This document shows positions 49,336-61,080 of a DNA stretch of 64,000 nucleotides, in pieces. The position numbers and the translations under genes are program-made. This stretch comes from Liquidambar formosana (lineage: Eukaryota; Streptophyta; Magnoliopsida; Saxifragales; Altingiaceae), in the NCBI GenBank assembly GCA_039720395.1, contig JBBPBK010000037.1:248001-312000 (forward strand), in the 5' to 3' direction. Position 1 is the stretch's first letter; each line of letters starts with the position of its first letter. The notes under the pieces were generated by a model. That model did not search any database and was not told the DNA's origin. It was given only the letters and a program-made list of their open reading frames with translations.

Positions 49336-49708
49336 GTAAGCACGGATACTTCTCTAGAGGTGTCGTGTCCGTGTCGAATACGTATCGAACACGATACTCC
49401 TCCGACACAGCTCCAATAGGATACCTCTTTCTTTCCATCCTTTTAGTCTTTTTAATCTTCTTCCTTTTTCTTTTTGTCCTATTTTATCAATGAATATCTT
49501 TGTTAGGTTTCCAAAAATAATACAAAAAGATGCATTTTGAATGATTGATGTGCAATTATATGATATTATCTTACTATATACATAAAATATGCATTTTATT
49601 AATAGAATGTCATCGCCGTATCATGTTTTAAATTTTGAAAATTTACTTTGTCTGCGTATCCGTGTTGTGTCGTAATTGTGTCACCTGTTGGTGTCTATGC
49701 TTCTTAGA
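49336..49708. mobile_element. MITE with GTGTC-rich ends
   Basis: TAAGCACGGATAC... GTGTCGTGTCCGTGTCG on the left; the right end GCGTATCCGTGTTGTGTCG... CTATGCTTCTTA is a loose inverse. No gene; superfamily uncertain. Confidence 0.5.
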
Positions 49709-50233
49709 TCCTAACCCATGTGGTCCCCTCTCTGTGTCCCCTTTCTCTGGCCCCCAATTAAATTATGTTAATTTAATTACCTAACACCTTGAAACACCCG
49801 TTTGAGCTCAGTAAACAAATAAATGAAAGCCTACAGTTCATAATAATAAAAAATGAAAAGGGGTTGTGCTTCGTCTGTTCCCCAAACCTGCAAGTCTGCA
49901 CCTCAATAGTTTTCCTGTCCAAAGCGAGAAGCTTTGTTTAGATCTCCATGAAAGCACCCCTAAAGAGACCTCTCAAGTCAACATGTTTGCCAACTCTTGT
50001 ATTGAACAAGAACGACACCGACACTCCATCGTCGACCAACAAATACGACTCTCTCTCTGTCTCTCTCTCATGATCTTGCTCCCAAAATTGCATGCCTTAT
50101 CCTAACCCAAGCTGATATTTCAGATTTTTGTATGCCTTGCAAATTACGTCAATTGCAAATTCGAGTTTTAAGTCCTTGGAAAAGCAATTAGTTTAAACTC
50201 ATACTCAAATTGGGAGAAGTGCAGACCTTAGAG
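49709..50233. other. Upstream region of A3
   Basis: No strong match to the A1/A2 upstream region by eye. (CT)n-rich stretch at about 50050-50070. It may contain the A3 promoter; no motif is singled out. Confidence 0.35.
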
Positions 50234-52425
50234 ATGGGCAGATCCGTAGAAATTGTCATATTTTTCCCTCACTTCTTATTGGCAGTTGTCTTTGCACAGA
50301 TTGGAGCAGACCCATACGAGCGTTTTGAATCAAGGGGCGAGGACAATGGCACAGCGATCCGGTTCCCGTTCCGGCATAAAGGCCTCCAACCAGACCACTG
50401 TGGCTATCCTGGGTTCGATCTATATTGCAACGAGAAGAAGCAAACCGTGCTAGGGCTGCCACCTTCAGTAAAGCTCTTGGTGAAGAACATCGATTACGAA
50501 TCTCAGGAAATTCAAGTCTATGACCAGCATGATTGTCTTGCATCACAGCTTCAACAGCTCAATTTATCTTCCTCTCCCTTCCAATTTAAATCAGAATACC
50601 TATGGGACATCACCTTCTTCAATTGTTCGGTAACCAAAGAAATTGCAGAGGACCCGTTCCGTTGCCTTGATGTCCCTGGCTACCATGTTTATGCTGTTCC
50701 TACTCTCTTTTCTCTTTTAGGGGCTCCCATATTATATTGCACCAAGATTTATAACATTTCTGATGTACCACCTGGCATAGACTACCAAAAATACGTTCAT
50801 TTGAATTGGACCTCTCCAATATGCAGAAACTGTGAAGCAAAAGGCATGAAATGTAGATTGAAGAAGAGTAGTAGCACGTCACCTGAAACCGAATGTTTCG
50901 GTAAACTACCTAAAGGTATGTATTTTTTTTTTTTTTTTTTTTTTGGATTACTAAGGTTTTGTATATTCATTGCACGCACGTCTTGCTTTTACTTAGTCTT
51001 TCTATACCAATCAATCAAACATTTATCGAACGGTTTATTTGGAGGTGCCCCAGAGTTGCTGATCATTAGATTTGTAATTAAGGGGGAAAAAAGAACAATA
51101 TATTTTCTCTAAAAATTGTGCGATCAAAAATGGAAGACTGTAGGACTGCAGAGGCTATGAGCTGATTCGAGTCTAATGGCATGGCCAGACTTCTACCCTG
51201 TGTATTTATCTTGTTAATTTTACCAAAAATATATATATATATATATGATGAGCTTATAATTTTTTGATCTTCTACAGGTGCAACAACAACTAGGGCGGCA
51301 GTGGTTGCAGGTGTAGTATCGGGTTTCTTTCTTCTCGTTCTAATAATCATTGCACTCTACAAAGTCTATAGCTCAGATAAAATAGAGAGAGAAAATCGAG
51401 ATAAGATTGAAATTTTTTTGGAAAATTACAGAGCTCTAAAGCCCACTAGATACTCGTATGCTGATATTAAGAGGATTACAAATAAATTTAAGGATAAAAT
51501 AGGTGAAGGAGGCTATGGAACCGTGTTCAAAGGAAAGCTTTTCAATGAAATTCTTGTTGCAGTGAAAATCCTTAATAATTTCGTGGGAAATGGGGAAGAG
51601 TTCATCAATGAAGTGTGAACAATGGGTACAATTCACCATGTCAATGTTGTTCGTTTGGTGGGCTTTTGTGCTGATGGATCCAAACGAGCTCTAGTTTATG
51701 ACTTCTTACCTAATGAGTCACTAGAGAAGTTCATATTTTCAGCGAAGGGTAAGAAAGGTTTTCTCGGTTGGGAGAAACTACAAGATATTGCTCTAGGGAT
51801 AGCCAAAGGAATTGAGTATCTTCACCAAGGGTGTGACCAGCAAATCCTCCATTTCGATATCAAACCTCATAATATCTTGCTAGATGACAACTTCAATCCA
51901 AAGATTTCTGATTTTGGTTTGGCTAAGTTATGCTCTAAAGATCAAAGTGTGGTTTCTATGACTGCAGCAAGAGGTACCATGGGCTATATTGCACCCGAAG
52001 TGTTATCCAGGAACTTTGGAAATGTTTCTCATAAGTCAGATGTTTATAGTTTTGGAATGATGTTACTTGAAATGGTTGGAGGGAGGAAGAATATCAATGT
52101 TATAGTACAGAACACAAGCCAAGCATACTTTCCAGAATGGGTTTATAATCGTTTGGGTCAAGGAGATGAGCTTCAAATCCGGATCGAGGAAGAAGGAGAT
52201 GCTGAGATTGCAAAGAAATTGACAATTGTGGGACTTTGGTGCATTCAATGGAATCCAATGGATCGCGCTTCAATGAAAGTTATAGTTCAAATGTTGGAAG
52301 AAGATGGAGACAATCTAATGATGCCACCAAATCCTTTCGCTTCTACAACTCAAATGAATTCCATTGCAATCGTGCCTAGAAGACCTTTCATTAGAGAATT
52401 GGCAGTCATTTCTGAATCAGATTGA
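50234..52425 (+). pseudogene. A3: LRK10-like receptor kinase, one nonsense codon
   Basis: Type-A gene with two exons, 50234-50915 and 51278-52425 (phase 1). The second exon fuses what are exons 2 and 3 in A1, A2 and A4: the short intron is precisely absent (GTTGCAGGTGTAGTATC is continuous). Signal peptide (MGRSVEIVIFFPHFLL), ectodomain with CGYPGFDLYCN and ICRNCEAKGMKC, TM helix, then a kinase with [23 protein letters not shown] and APE. One lesion: TGA at 51616-51618 where the other copies have GGA (in EVGTMG, in the N-lobe after helix C). Exons sum to 1830 nt, frame kept throughout. Recent pseudogene, or a truncated receptor lacking most of the kinase. Confidence 0.9.
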
Positions 52426-52788
52426 ATCACTATTATAATAAATGTTTCTCATATATCATTTGTTTTTGTGTAAATCAATAGCTTTGTATTAAAAATCGAT
52501 GGGGCTTTTAAATCATATGTTATGCCATGTATCTGCAAGTAGTTTCCTATTGAAATAAGGAAACCAATCATTGATTTAATTATTTGCGAAATTTTGTGTC
52601 GTTTTCATTTTGCTCTACAAGAAAATAACTTATTTATTAGAAGATATATATCCTGAATTTACAATCTCTTATTCTCTTACCCCATTTGTCATCCCATTAT
52701 TTAGGGTTCAAGGAGTACACTATATCATAAATTGCAATCTTTTGATTCGTTTTTTGTTTTGTTTTGTTTTGCTTTTTTTTTCCTTTTT

Positions 52789-52831
<43 letters not shown>
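52426..52831. other. 3' flank of A3
   Basis: Near-identical to the A4 3' flank at 63327-63720 (AATAAATGTTTCTCATATATC, ATCGATGGGGCTTTTAA). Ends in a ~40-base T-run, the A-tail of the minus-strand SINE that follows. No gene. Confidence 0.6.
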
Positions 52832-52832
<1 letters not shown>

Positions 52833-52985
52833 TCAAACGAAAGGTATCTCAAGCCATTAGATCCAGATTAATCTCGTGATGCACAAACCACCTGCAAGCT
52901 CGCACATCCGATAGTGAGATAGTAGAGACTTGAATTCGGGACCTATAGGTCGCAGTCCTTTGCCATATGAGTTATCCTCACAGGG
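52832..52985 (-). mobile_element. tRNA-derived SINE, copy at A3
   Basis: On the minus strand: GAGGATAACTCATATGGCAAAG (box-A-like), then CCCGAATTCAAGTCTC (box-B-like), then ATCTAATGGCTTGAGATACC and a long A-tail (T-run on plus, about 52790-52831). The same insertion with the same flanks lies downstream of A4, so it predates that duplication. Confidence 0.72.
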
Positions 52986-53807
52986 TTTTTTGTTGTTTTT
53001 ATATTTAATCATTTTACTTTTGCACCATAAAGTTAGCGCAATATGAAGACAATTTCGCCTATAAATTTTCATTGGATTTCTGTTATCTTCCCTCTTAACA
53101 AATTTATTCTCCCTAATTGTAAGAGTAAATGAAATATGAGACTCAAGAATCTAATTGTATTCAACGTACAATTACCTAAATAAAAAATAAATAAATATGC
53201 ACATAACTATTCGTGACTCAAAATAAGTAAACAAAATCCAATTGCACTTGCCTATATATAAAAACAACTTTATAAAGTCTTTTCCTTCAAGGATTCCTCA
53301 ACTCCCATGGATTTCGCCTGTACTTTATAATTTCATATCACATATCAAAGTTCAATAAAGCCTAACTATTTTACTAATCACACTTCATATTGAGTTATAC
53401 CATATATCATTACAAACTGTATTCAATACATCATTTAATTTTGCAATCCCAAAACAAAATCAATGTAAGTCCACATTTTATTAAAAAAAATGCTGACATG
53501 CATAATATCATGAACCGTAATCTGGCGGTACATGCTCAGGAAAATTGAGCGAATTGAACAAGTGGCATTCTTCTTTTCTTCTTTCTTTTTTTTTTTTTTT
53601 TTTTTTTTTTTTGCCCTTTTTGTGCTAGAGAACACGTGGCGTTCAAATGATGCAGGTTCATTGATGCAGACAGCATGAAAGTAATACTGACTTTCGGGCG
53701 TGATTTTTAGCATCTCCTTGGGCCGGTATTTGGACAGCCATAATGGGTAACTATTGCTATCGGGCTTAGGAAGATGCTGGCCCTCATCAAGGACTATTTT
53801 TGGTAGG
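52986..53807. other. Spacer with possible captured gene fragment
   Basis: 52986-53100 matches 63885-64000. About 53620-53800 on the minus strand reads PKIVLDEGQHLPKPDSNSYP... and continues WLSKYRPKEMLKITPESQYYF, which looks protein-like in composition but is a family I do not recognise; a T-run (53587-53612) follows. It could be a fragment of a host gene. No start, no full frame. Confidence 0.35.
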
Positions 53808-54240
53808 GGGTTTTTATTAGCACCCCAAGACTTGCTTTGCACTCCTAACCCTATGATTTCTTAAGGTTTTATGAAAATATAAAAGGTTTTCATGCAAGTG
53901 GGTCACGTAATTCATTAGAAAACATCATTTCAAACAACTTTGTAAGAGAAATGTTTTTTTTTTTTTTCCAAAAATTGCCGTTTAAGTGGACTTTTTGGCT
54001 ATTTAGAATCTTTATTTATGTAAAAATGGAATAGAAACTATAAATGGCTAAAAAGTTCACTTAAATGATAAATTTTAAAAAAAATTTCTTCTATAAAGTT
54101 GTTCAAAATAATGTTTCTAGTAGACAACATGGCCAATTTTCATAAAAACCTTTTATATTTTTCATAAAACCTTAAAAAACCATAGGACATAGGATATTGG
54201 GAGATGCAAAGCAAGTCATGGGGAGCCAATAGAGACCCCC
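53808..54240. mobile_element. Mutator-type MITE with 11-bp TSD
   Basis: TTTTTGGTAGG occurs on both sides (53797-53807 and 54241-54251). Inverted ends of about 100 bp share GACTTGCTTTGCA, TTAAGGTTTTATGAAAA and TATAAAAGGTTTT. No coding content. It is inserted into the spacer block that continues with CTACAGTGGGTCCATCG. Confidence 0.82.
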
Positions 54241-56513
54241 TTTTTGGTAGGACTCTACAGTGGGTCCATCGAAGCCCATAAGGATGGCATGTAAAGAGGC
54301 CATGGTCCAGCTACATAGATCAGTTCGAGTTTACGGGTAAGGATTAAGGAATCCTCCAAGCTTGCCAATGGTAGCATGAAACGGTGAAGAAAGAAAAGGT
54401 CCATTAATTTCTAAACTGGCTGTTGGTGAAAAAATAAAAAATACCATCCTTTTATAATGAGACACGACATCGACACTGCAGTCCATCTTAAGAGTTGGGC
54501 CTAGCCTGTGACAATCAGCAATGAACATAACGACCCAACTCGTGTCAGGTCCAATCCCTCCACAAAGCCAATCTCGAAATTAAGGGAATCCAATTGCAAT
54601 CACATTGGCCCTTTTTTTTTGGGGGGGTTGCGGGGTGGCCTCCTTTTCTTTAAGATCAAGCTGGTCCCCATTTTTGTTGCTCCACATGAGCCCACTTAGC
54701 CCTGCTCATAGAGGAGGCTACCAGTCAACACGTTAGTGAGCTATTGCTTCCAGGAAAAAGGTTTGATTGTCATAATCAATATTGAATTATATGAGGAAGT
54801 TTTCATGCTTCCAAGTGTCCCCACAAACCACAATGCTTGGAAATTTCATATTGATGATTGAAACTGGCCGGCTAATTCTCTACATATGCATGTGGATATG
54901 CTCCTTTCACCAAGGGCCTGCCAATGACTTTAAAGTCAGTCAACCAAATCAAAATCAAAGAAAATTAGGACACGATAACTCTTCAATGGTTGGTTAAAAA
55001 TTTTCTTCTACAAAATCGTTCAAAATTATGTTTTTTAGTGGACAATACAAGTAGTTTTCATAAAAATGTTTTTTTTATAAAATTTTGAGGAGTTTAATAG
55101 GGGAATTATAGAATAGCCCAACTACAAGCAAATAATTACAAATCAATACAATTGACTAATAACTTCCTAGTCATGCTTAGTTAGTTTACTAGTCAATTAC
55201 GTATGAGGTCCAATCCCTCCACAAAGATTGCAAGATAACAAATGTAAGATAACAATCACAACTCGCAAATCCTAGCTGAAAATTGGAAGAGATTAGCAAG
55301 AAATCATTTATGTAAAAATTGGGGATCAATCTGCACTTATTCACTCTGTCAAAGGAGGAATTTGAATTCATCCCACCAAGAAATCAATTATGTGAAAATT
55401 GGGGATCAAATCTGAACTTATTCACCCTGTCAATGGAGGAATTTGAATTCATCTGGGATGAGAATTTCTCTGTAAAAAAGAACTGAAGCCAGCCAAAGGT
55501 ATGTGAAAAATCCATGTCCAATGCATTTCTCATAATTATTCTTTTCCGCCCTCCTAACTTAATCATTGGGGTCTCTTCAAACGGCACCTCACCGATATCA
55601 CAACCAGAGAAAAGAGCTCGTCGGTGAGATTTCTTATGTGACATGTTTGAAGCACCACATGAAGAGGGCGTTCTGGACATTGTGTGAGCCATAAGGTCAT
55701 TGTCATATTGTAGAGAATTGAATTGACCAATTAATTGGGATCAAGCGCAAAGGCATAGGGCCTGTTTGGAAACTTTAAAAACTGGATCAGACTAGTACCA
55801 ATTCATAAATGTTATCTGGTTTTTAAATAAACCAACTTACAGTTGGTTTGCAAAAAAAATTGTGTTTATGCCTTATTTTTATGAAGAAGAAGAAAAACAA
55901 AAAAAAAAACTGAAGTGATTAGTAGGAAAAAAAAAAAAACTTACCAAATAGCATAAAATAAAAACTGGCCATGCTACTTTTCAGTTGGCCTAATTTTTAA
56001 ATTTACCAAACAGACCCACAATTACCAATTGAAATCATATTGACCCTCGTTTTTGGTCATGTTGCTTTCTATCTTAATGGTTATCTGTAAGTTTGTTCTG
56101 GTCCCCCATCTTTCCTGTTCCACATGTGGCCACTTAGTTGTAGTCTTAAATGAGGCTAACGGCCGGTCAGCACGTCGGTGAGCTTTTGCCCCTTGGAAAA
56201 AGTTTGAATGTAACAATCAATATTGAATTATAAGATGATATTTTTCGAATGCATTAAACGATGCTTGGAAATTTCCTATTGATCGATGACTGAAATTAAC
56301 TGGCTATTTGTCTTTATGTGGGAATGCTCCTTTCAGCCAGGGACCAGCCAATGGGTTTTTTGTTTAATGTTGCAGGACATATATATGGGTAATTAATTCA
56401 AATAGTAAAATAAAAAATTGCGTAGATCTTACATAGGATTGATCGATTGATCTTACTTTGATTTTTAAGGCAATCAAATCTATAGTGCGAGAGAAAGTTG
56501 ATACAATGAAAAG
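54241..56513. repeat. Recurrent spacer block copies between A3 and B5
   Basis: 54252-54990 matches the A2 upstream block without the Helitron. About 55297-55460 is an ~83-bp tandem duplication (AAATTGGGGATCAA, GGAGGAATTTGAATTCATC). About 55600-55690 and 56050-56380 are further block parts. About 55758-56025 is a foldback MITE (GGCCTGTTTGGAAACTTT / ACCAAACAGACCC). No gene is seen. Confidence 0.55.
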
Positions 56514-59177
56514 CTACCTTACATCCAAGGTAATTGTGCCTATATCATTATACGATGAAATTGCTGCCCTTGTTGGATTGTTGTCAGCATGATCCACAAT
56601 TAACATCTCTTGAGGATTTAGAAGAGGCTTCGGAGGGATTTGTAGCAATTCAACCTCACCTTCAAGCATTTCCAAGACTTTGCTCATTGAAGGACGATCA
56701 ATGGGTTTTATCTGTGTGCACCATAGTGCAACAATAATCATCTTCTTTGCAATTTCTTTTTCACCTTCGTTAGCATCTCCCAACTCAATGTCTCCACCTT
56801 GACTGATTTGGTCATATATCCATGATGGAAAGTATATCTGACTCAATTGCTCCACTGATGGATTCACATTCTTCCTTTTCCCAACCATTTCCATCAATAA
56901 CATACCAAAGCTATAAACATCAGCCTTATATGATATGCCTCCAATGTTTTTATAAAATAATTCTGGAGCAATATAACCTCGTGTTCCTCGAACAGCAGTG
57001 AGGGAAACAATACTATCATCTACTGGATATAATTTTGCAAGGCCAAAATCTGAAACTTTTGGGATAAAGTTTTCATCAAGAAGAATATTGTGAGGCTTGA
57101 TATCAAAATGTAGAATTTGCATATCACAGCCTCGATGCAAGTATTCAATCCCTCGAGCCACTCCGAGCCCAATCTTGTACGTCTGCTCCCAACTCAAAAG
57201 ATTGATATTTTCTCCTTTAGGAAAAATGAACTTGTCTAGAGACCCATTAGCCATGAAGTCAAAAATAAGAGCCTGTTTTGATCCTTCTACACAAAATCCG
57301 ATGAGTCGTACAACATTAACATGATGAATCCTTCCAATCGTGGCAACTTCATTGATGAAATCCTTCCCATTAGCTTTTGATTTGCCTAGCACTTTTACTG
57401 CGATGAGATGGCCACTTCTCGTCTTCCCTTTATACACAGAGCCAAAGCCCCCTTGACCTAACTTATCCTTGAACCCTTTGGTCATCTTCTTTATTTGTGA
57501 ATAGGAGTACCTAATTGGCATAAAATTATTGTGACTTTGAAGGAACTCTTCAATTGTGTCATCAGACGACAAATGTCTCTGCCACAACTTATATGTGAAT
57601 AATGCAATGAAGCATAGTATTCCCAATGAAGTTCTTAATATGAATATTACTACACAAGAAAATCAGACGATAAACAAATTAGATGTACTCTATACAAGAA
57701 AATCAGACAGTAGACAAATTGGATGCACAAATGCCATGACAGCATATATAGCAATCAAAGGTTAATATCCCTTTCAAAATTAAACTTTAATCAGTGACTC
57801 GTATCACGTGTAAACATGAGCGCCAAAAGGTGTATTTGAAATGAATATAGCCTGAGTAAATATATTTTTTGGGATTATACTATAATAACTAGAATTTATG
57901 ACATAAGTGGTCAATTGGTCAAAAAACGTAGGGAATGGCCCAACTCATAAATTAATAGTCAAATGGCCATATATGTGGATCATGATTATTGCAATTTAGT
58001 GTAAGTATATTAATTTTAAGTGCTTTTTCGGACCTTTTTCTGTTTTATTTTGTCTCAAACCTTTCAAGCTAATTTATCAGAACAAGAGTTGATGGAATCT
58101 CACCTTTGATTACATAGGGAGCAACCGGATCCCCTGTTAATAGGAAAAATAAAAATAAATAACAAATAATCCCAAGATAGATAGATTTTAATTAATTTAA
58201 TTGAGGGAGAGAAAAGTAAAATCAGCAGAAATTAAGAGTACTGAGAAAGAATTTTAAAAACTTTTACCCTTCCACCATTTGTGGTACCCAAACATCCTAT
58301 GGTACCCACGAATAGAAAAAAGATAATACCGTAAGCCTTTGAAAAAAAACCGTAAGTCGTTCAAAATGTTTCGAAACCTGCCATTGATAAGAGTAAATAG
58401 AGATTAGAGAAGTTGAAGAATCTTTAAAAATGAAAAAAAGGGGAGGGACTGGGGGGATTTCCAAAGTTCTTACCTTTGCTTAAATGAAAGTTTAGGATCC
58501 ATATCTTTGTAGTATCGAAGATCAAAGCCCTTTAATAACTCACGATGAATATCAAGAATAGACGGTTGGCCGCCTGTGATATTATCGCAAAACGGAAACG
58601 GAGCTACGGCTTGGATGATGCAGTGCTCAGGGACATCTGATCGCTGATTCTGAAAGCTATCTATATGTAAAGCATAGAGGTTCTTTTCTGGAGAGGAAGA
58701 GTTGTCGGTACAAGGAGTTGCATCAACATACGCAGAAGACTTCGCTGGTTGTGTGCACTTCATTAAAACTACCTTACTATTTGTAAAATCCAACTGGTAT
58801 GCAAGATTCACCCAGTATTTATAATACTTACAGCTGAAGTTCCGATTCGTCAAGGAATAGTGAAGAATGAAGCAGCTATCCTTGTCGTCTAGACTCGCAT
58901 CCACCACTCGGATTGAACCATAATCGTAAAATATCTCTTGGACATAGTATTTTCCACCGCACATGTACAAAGTGGTGCGGTTATTCTCACATTCCAGTTG
59001 GTAGAGTCGGCGACCACACCCGGTAGGATCGCCCTTTAATCGAAAGGGGTAGCTGATGTTGTGTATATTCCCGCAAGAAGAAGGGGTGCATTCTTTAGCA
59101 ACACAAGCTGCAGGGAATAAAGCAAGAACCAGGACCATCAGCCCAACTAATATGAGTCCTCCTGCTCTTGACATCAT
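56514..59177 (-). CDS. B5: LRK10-like receptor kinase, intact
   Basis: Type-B receptor-like kinase, predicted 659 aa. Exons (minus) 59177-58474, 58377-58268, 58133-58104 and 57649-56514; phases 2, 1, 1, no stop. Signal peptide ([21 protein letters not shown]), ectodomain [18 protein letters not shown], exon-2 stretch [14 protein letters not shown] helix ([14 protein letters not shown]). Kinase: [12 protein letters not shown] (about K367), HFDIKPHN (about D464), DFG (about 482), APE; non-RD. Two oddities: the small exon has one extra codon (30 versus 27 nt), and the acceptor used by B3 for the kinase exon is lost here. A TAG 18 bases upstream (TGTGTAG) keeps frame and adds VIFIL. Head-to-head with A4 across 1.9 kb. 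Ligand unknown. Confidence 0.88.
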
Positions 59178-61080
59178 TGGTGGAGAGAGGGAGAGAGTTG
59201 TTTAACAAATTTAATTGATAAGATGCAATGGGATTTTTGTTTATTTATTGTTGTGCAGAAAGTTCATTCTGTGCTGCAAATGAATGCAAGTCAAGTCCAC
59301 CAAGAAAAATCGAGGAAAAATAGGACATGATGGACAACCTCTTTATTAGGCAACATTTTGTTAGATTTCTCATTCCAAGCTTCCAAGAAAGTGACGTAGT
59401 GGGAAGCGGATTTTAAAAAAAGAACATCAAGAAATATCAACTCAAATCCACAAGCAAATAAAGAGTTAAAAACTCTGAAGTGGAGTTGGTATGAGATATT
59501 ATAGAAAGTTTAAATTTTTTATATCTAAATATTTTTACTAAGAAATTAACAAATCATCCTCTTAGAAAATATGAAAGTACACTTTTAGATTATTTGACAA
59601 TTCTTAAAAAAGTTACGGAAGACATGATACAACTCAGTTAATTCACCTAAACCATTGATTTAAAAGCATCAAAAGAAATCAACCAATCCCTCAATTTTTA
59701 ATACTAAAATTCTGATGACGGATTAAAAATTTTGCACATCATCCTTAGTGAGTTGGTGATTTTTCCCGTTACGGTTCCAAGCCAACCCCGCAGCCCTACT
59801 TGTAGGTATAATTCCACCGCTTGAGATCAAGTGGAAATTAAGACTGCAACGCGTCATGGTTACCAGTCAACACGTCAGTGGAATCTTGCCTATTGGAAGA
59901 AGGCCGATGGACATAATCAATGTTGAATTACGCTGGGAAATTTCATATTGATACATTGGCAACGACTTTGGAGACTTCCTTGAAAGTCAGTCAACCAAGA
60001 AATATCATGGAAAAATAGGACATGATCGACAACCTCTTTATTAGGAAACATTTTGACAGATTTCTCATTCCAAGTTTCCAAGAATGTGACGGAGTGGAAA
60101 GCCTATTAAAGAAAAAGAACATCGTTTTCTTCCTCAAAAATTTTTAAAATATATATATATATATATATATCAACTCAAATCCACAAGCAAATAAAGAGTT
60201 AAAAACTTTGAAATAAAGAGGACTAGGATTGGTTAGGGGTTTGATCTCCTCCAATTATACCGAAAAAATAAAGAGTTAAAACCTATTAAATACCAATTTT
60301 ATTAGTCAAAACTCAAAAGTGTATCTTAATTGAATGGCCAAAAGGCTTACAACCTATTTTATAGGAAACTTAATTCTTGCAAAACAAGCTAGAAATAATA
60401 AAATAAAGAATTGCCAAAAATTACCAAAACTGGTAAAATCCCATTTTTGGACTTTGTGGCATTTTTAAAGACTTCATAAAACCCCCCAAAACTCTTGAAA
60501 ACCTTTTAAAATTGATCTTAATTAATATACTAACCTATAACGACTCAATCTTGACTAATTAAACATTAAAAATTACCAAAAATAAACAAATAAAACCCTA
60601 AACTAAATAAAAACGAAAATCAAAAAATTAATAATAAAAAATATCAGACAGTTCTGATTCATTCGGGTTTTTTGTCCTATATTAGAAAGGGGAAATTTGT
60701 GTACTATCCAACCTATACGGCATCACAGTATGGAGTAAAGATTTGATTTTGAGTTATCAAAACCCAGCACCGTAGTGAGGTAATCCACACTATTGGAAGA
60801 AGTACTGGACTGTTAGGATTAAAAGTTGAAAAATTTACCCATTTCAGTAGTAACTTTTTCAACTCTTAATCTTAACCATCCAGCACCTCATCCAACAATG
60901 AGATCACCTGTTGAATTTTGAAAACTCAGCACTGAATCCTTACTCGGCGGTTGGTTAAGGATACTGGATATATAGGTTGAGTGCAAACTGCAATTCACAC
61001 TACCCTTTAAAGGAAGAGTACTGGAAGCATAAATTTGACCTCATTCACCCAAACTGGAAGCGGTCGTCAGAACTCCACAG
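59178..61080. repeat. Divergent spacer between B5 and A4
   Basis: A ~190-bp direct repeat at about 59310-59480 and 60003-60215 (AAAAATAGGACATGAT, CAACCTCTTTATTAGG, TCAACTCAAATCCACAAGC); the second copy is split by (TA)n at about 60150-60170. A spacer-block fragment at about 59850-60000 (CCAGTCAACACGTCAGTG). A foldback MITE at about 60735-60955 (compare 3330-3470). GGATATATAGG at about 60965 could be a TATA element for A4. No gene. Confidence 0.5.

Noticed and set aside
52832..52985. Genuine tRNA gene
   Set aside because: Box-A- and box-B-like motifs exist, but no cloverleaf or anticodon stem can be formed, and the long A-tail and duplication point to a SINE.
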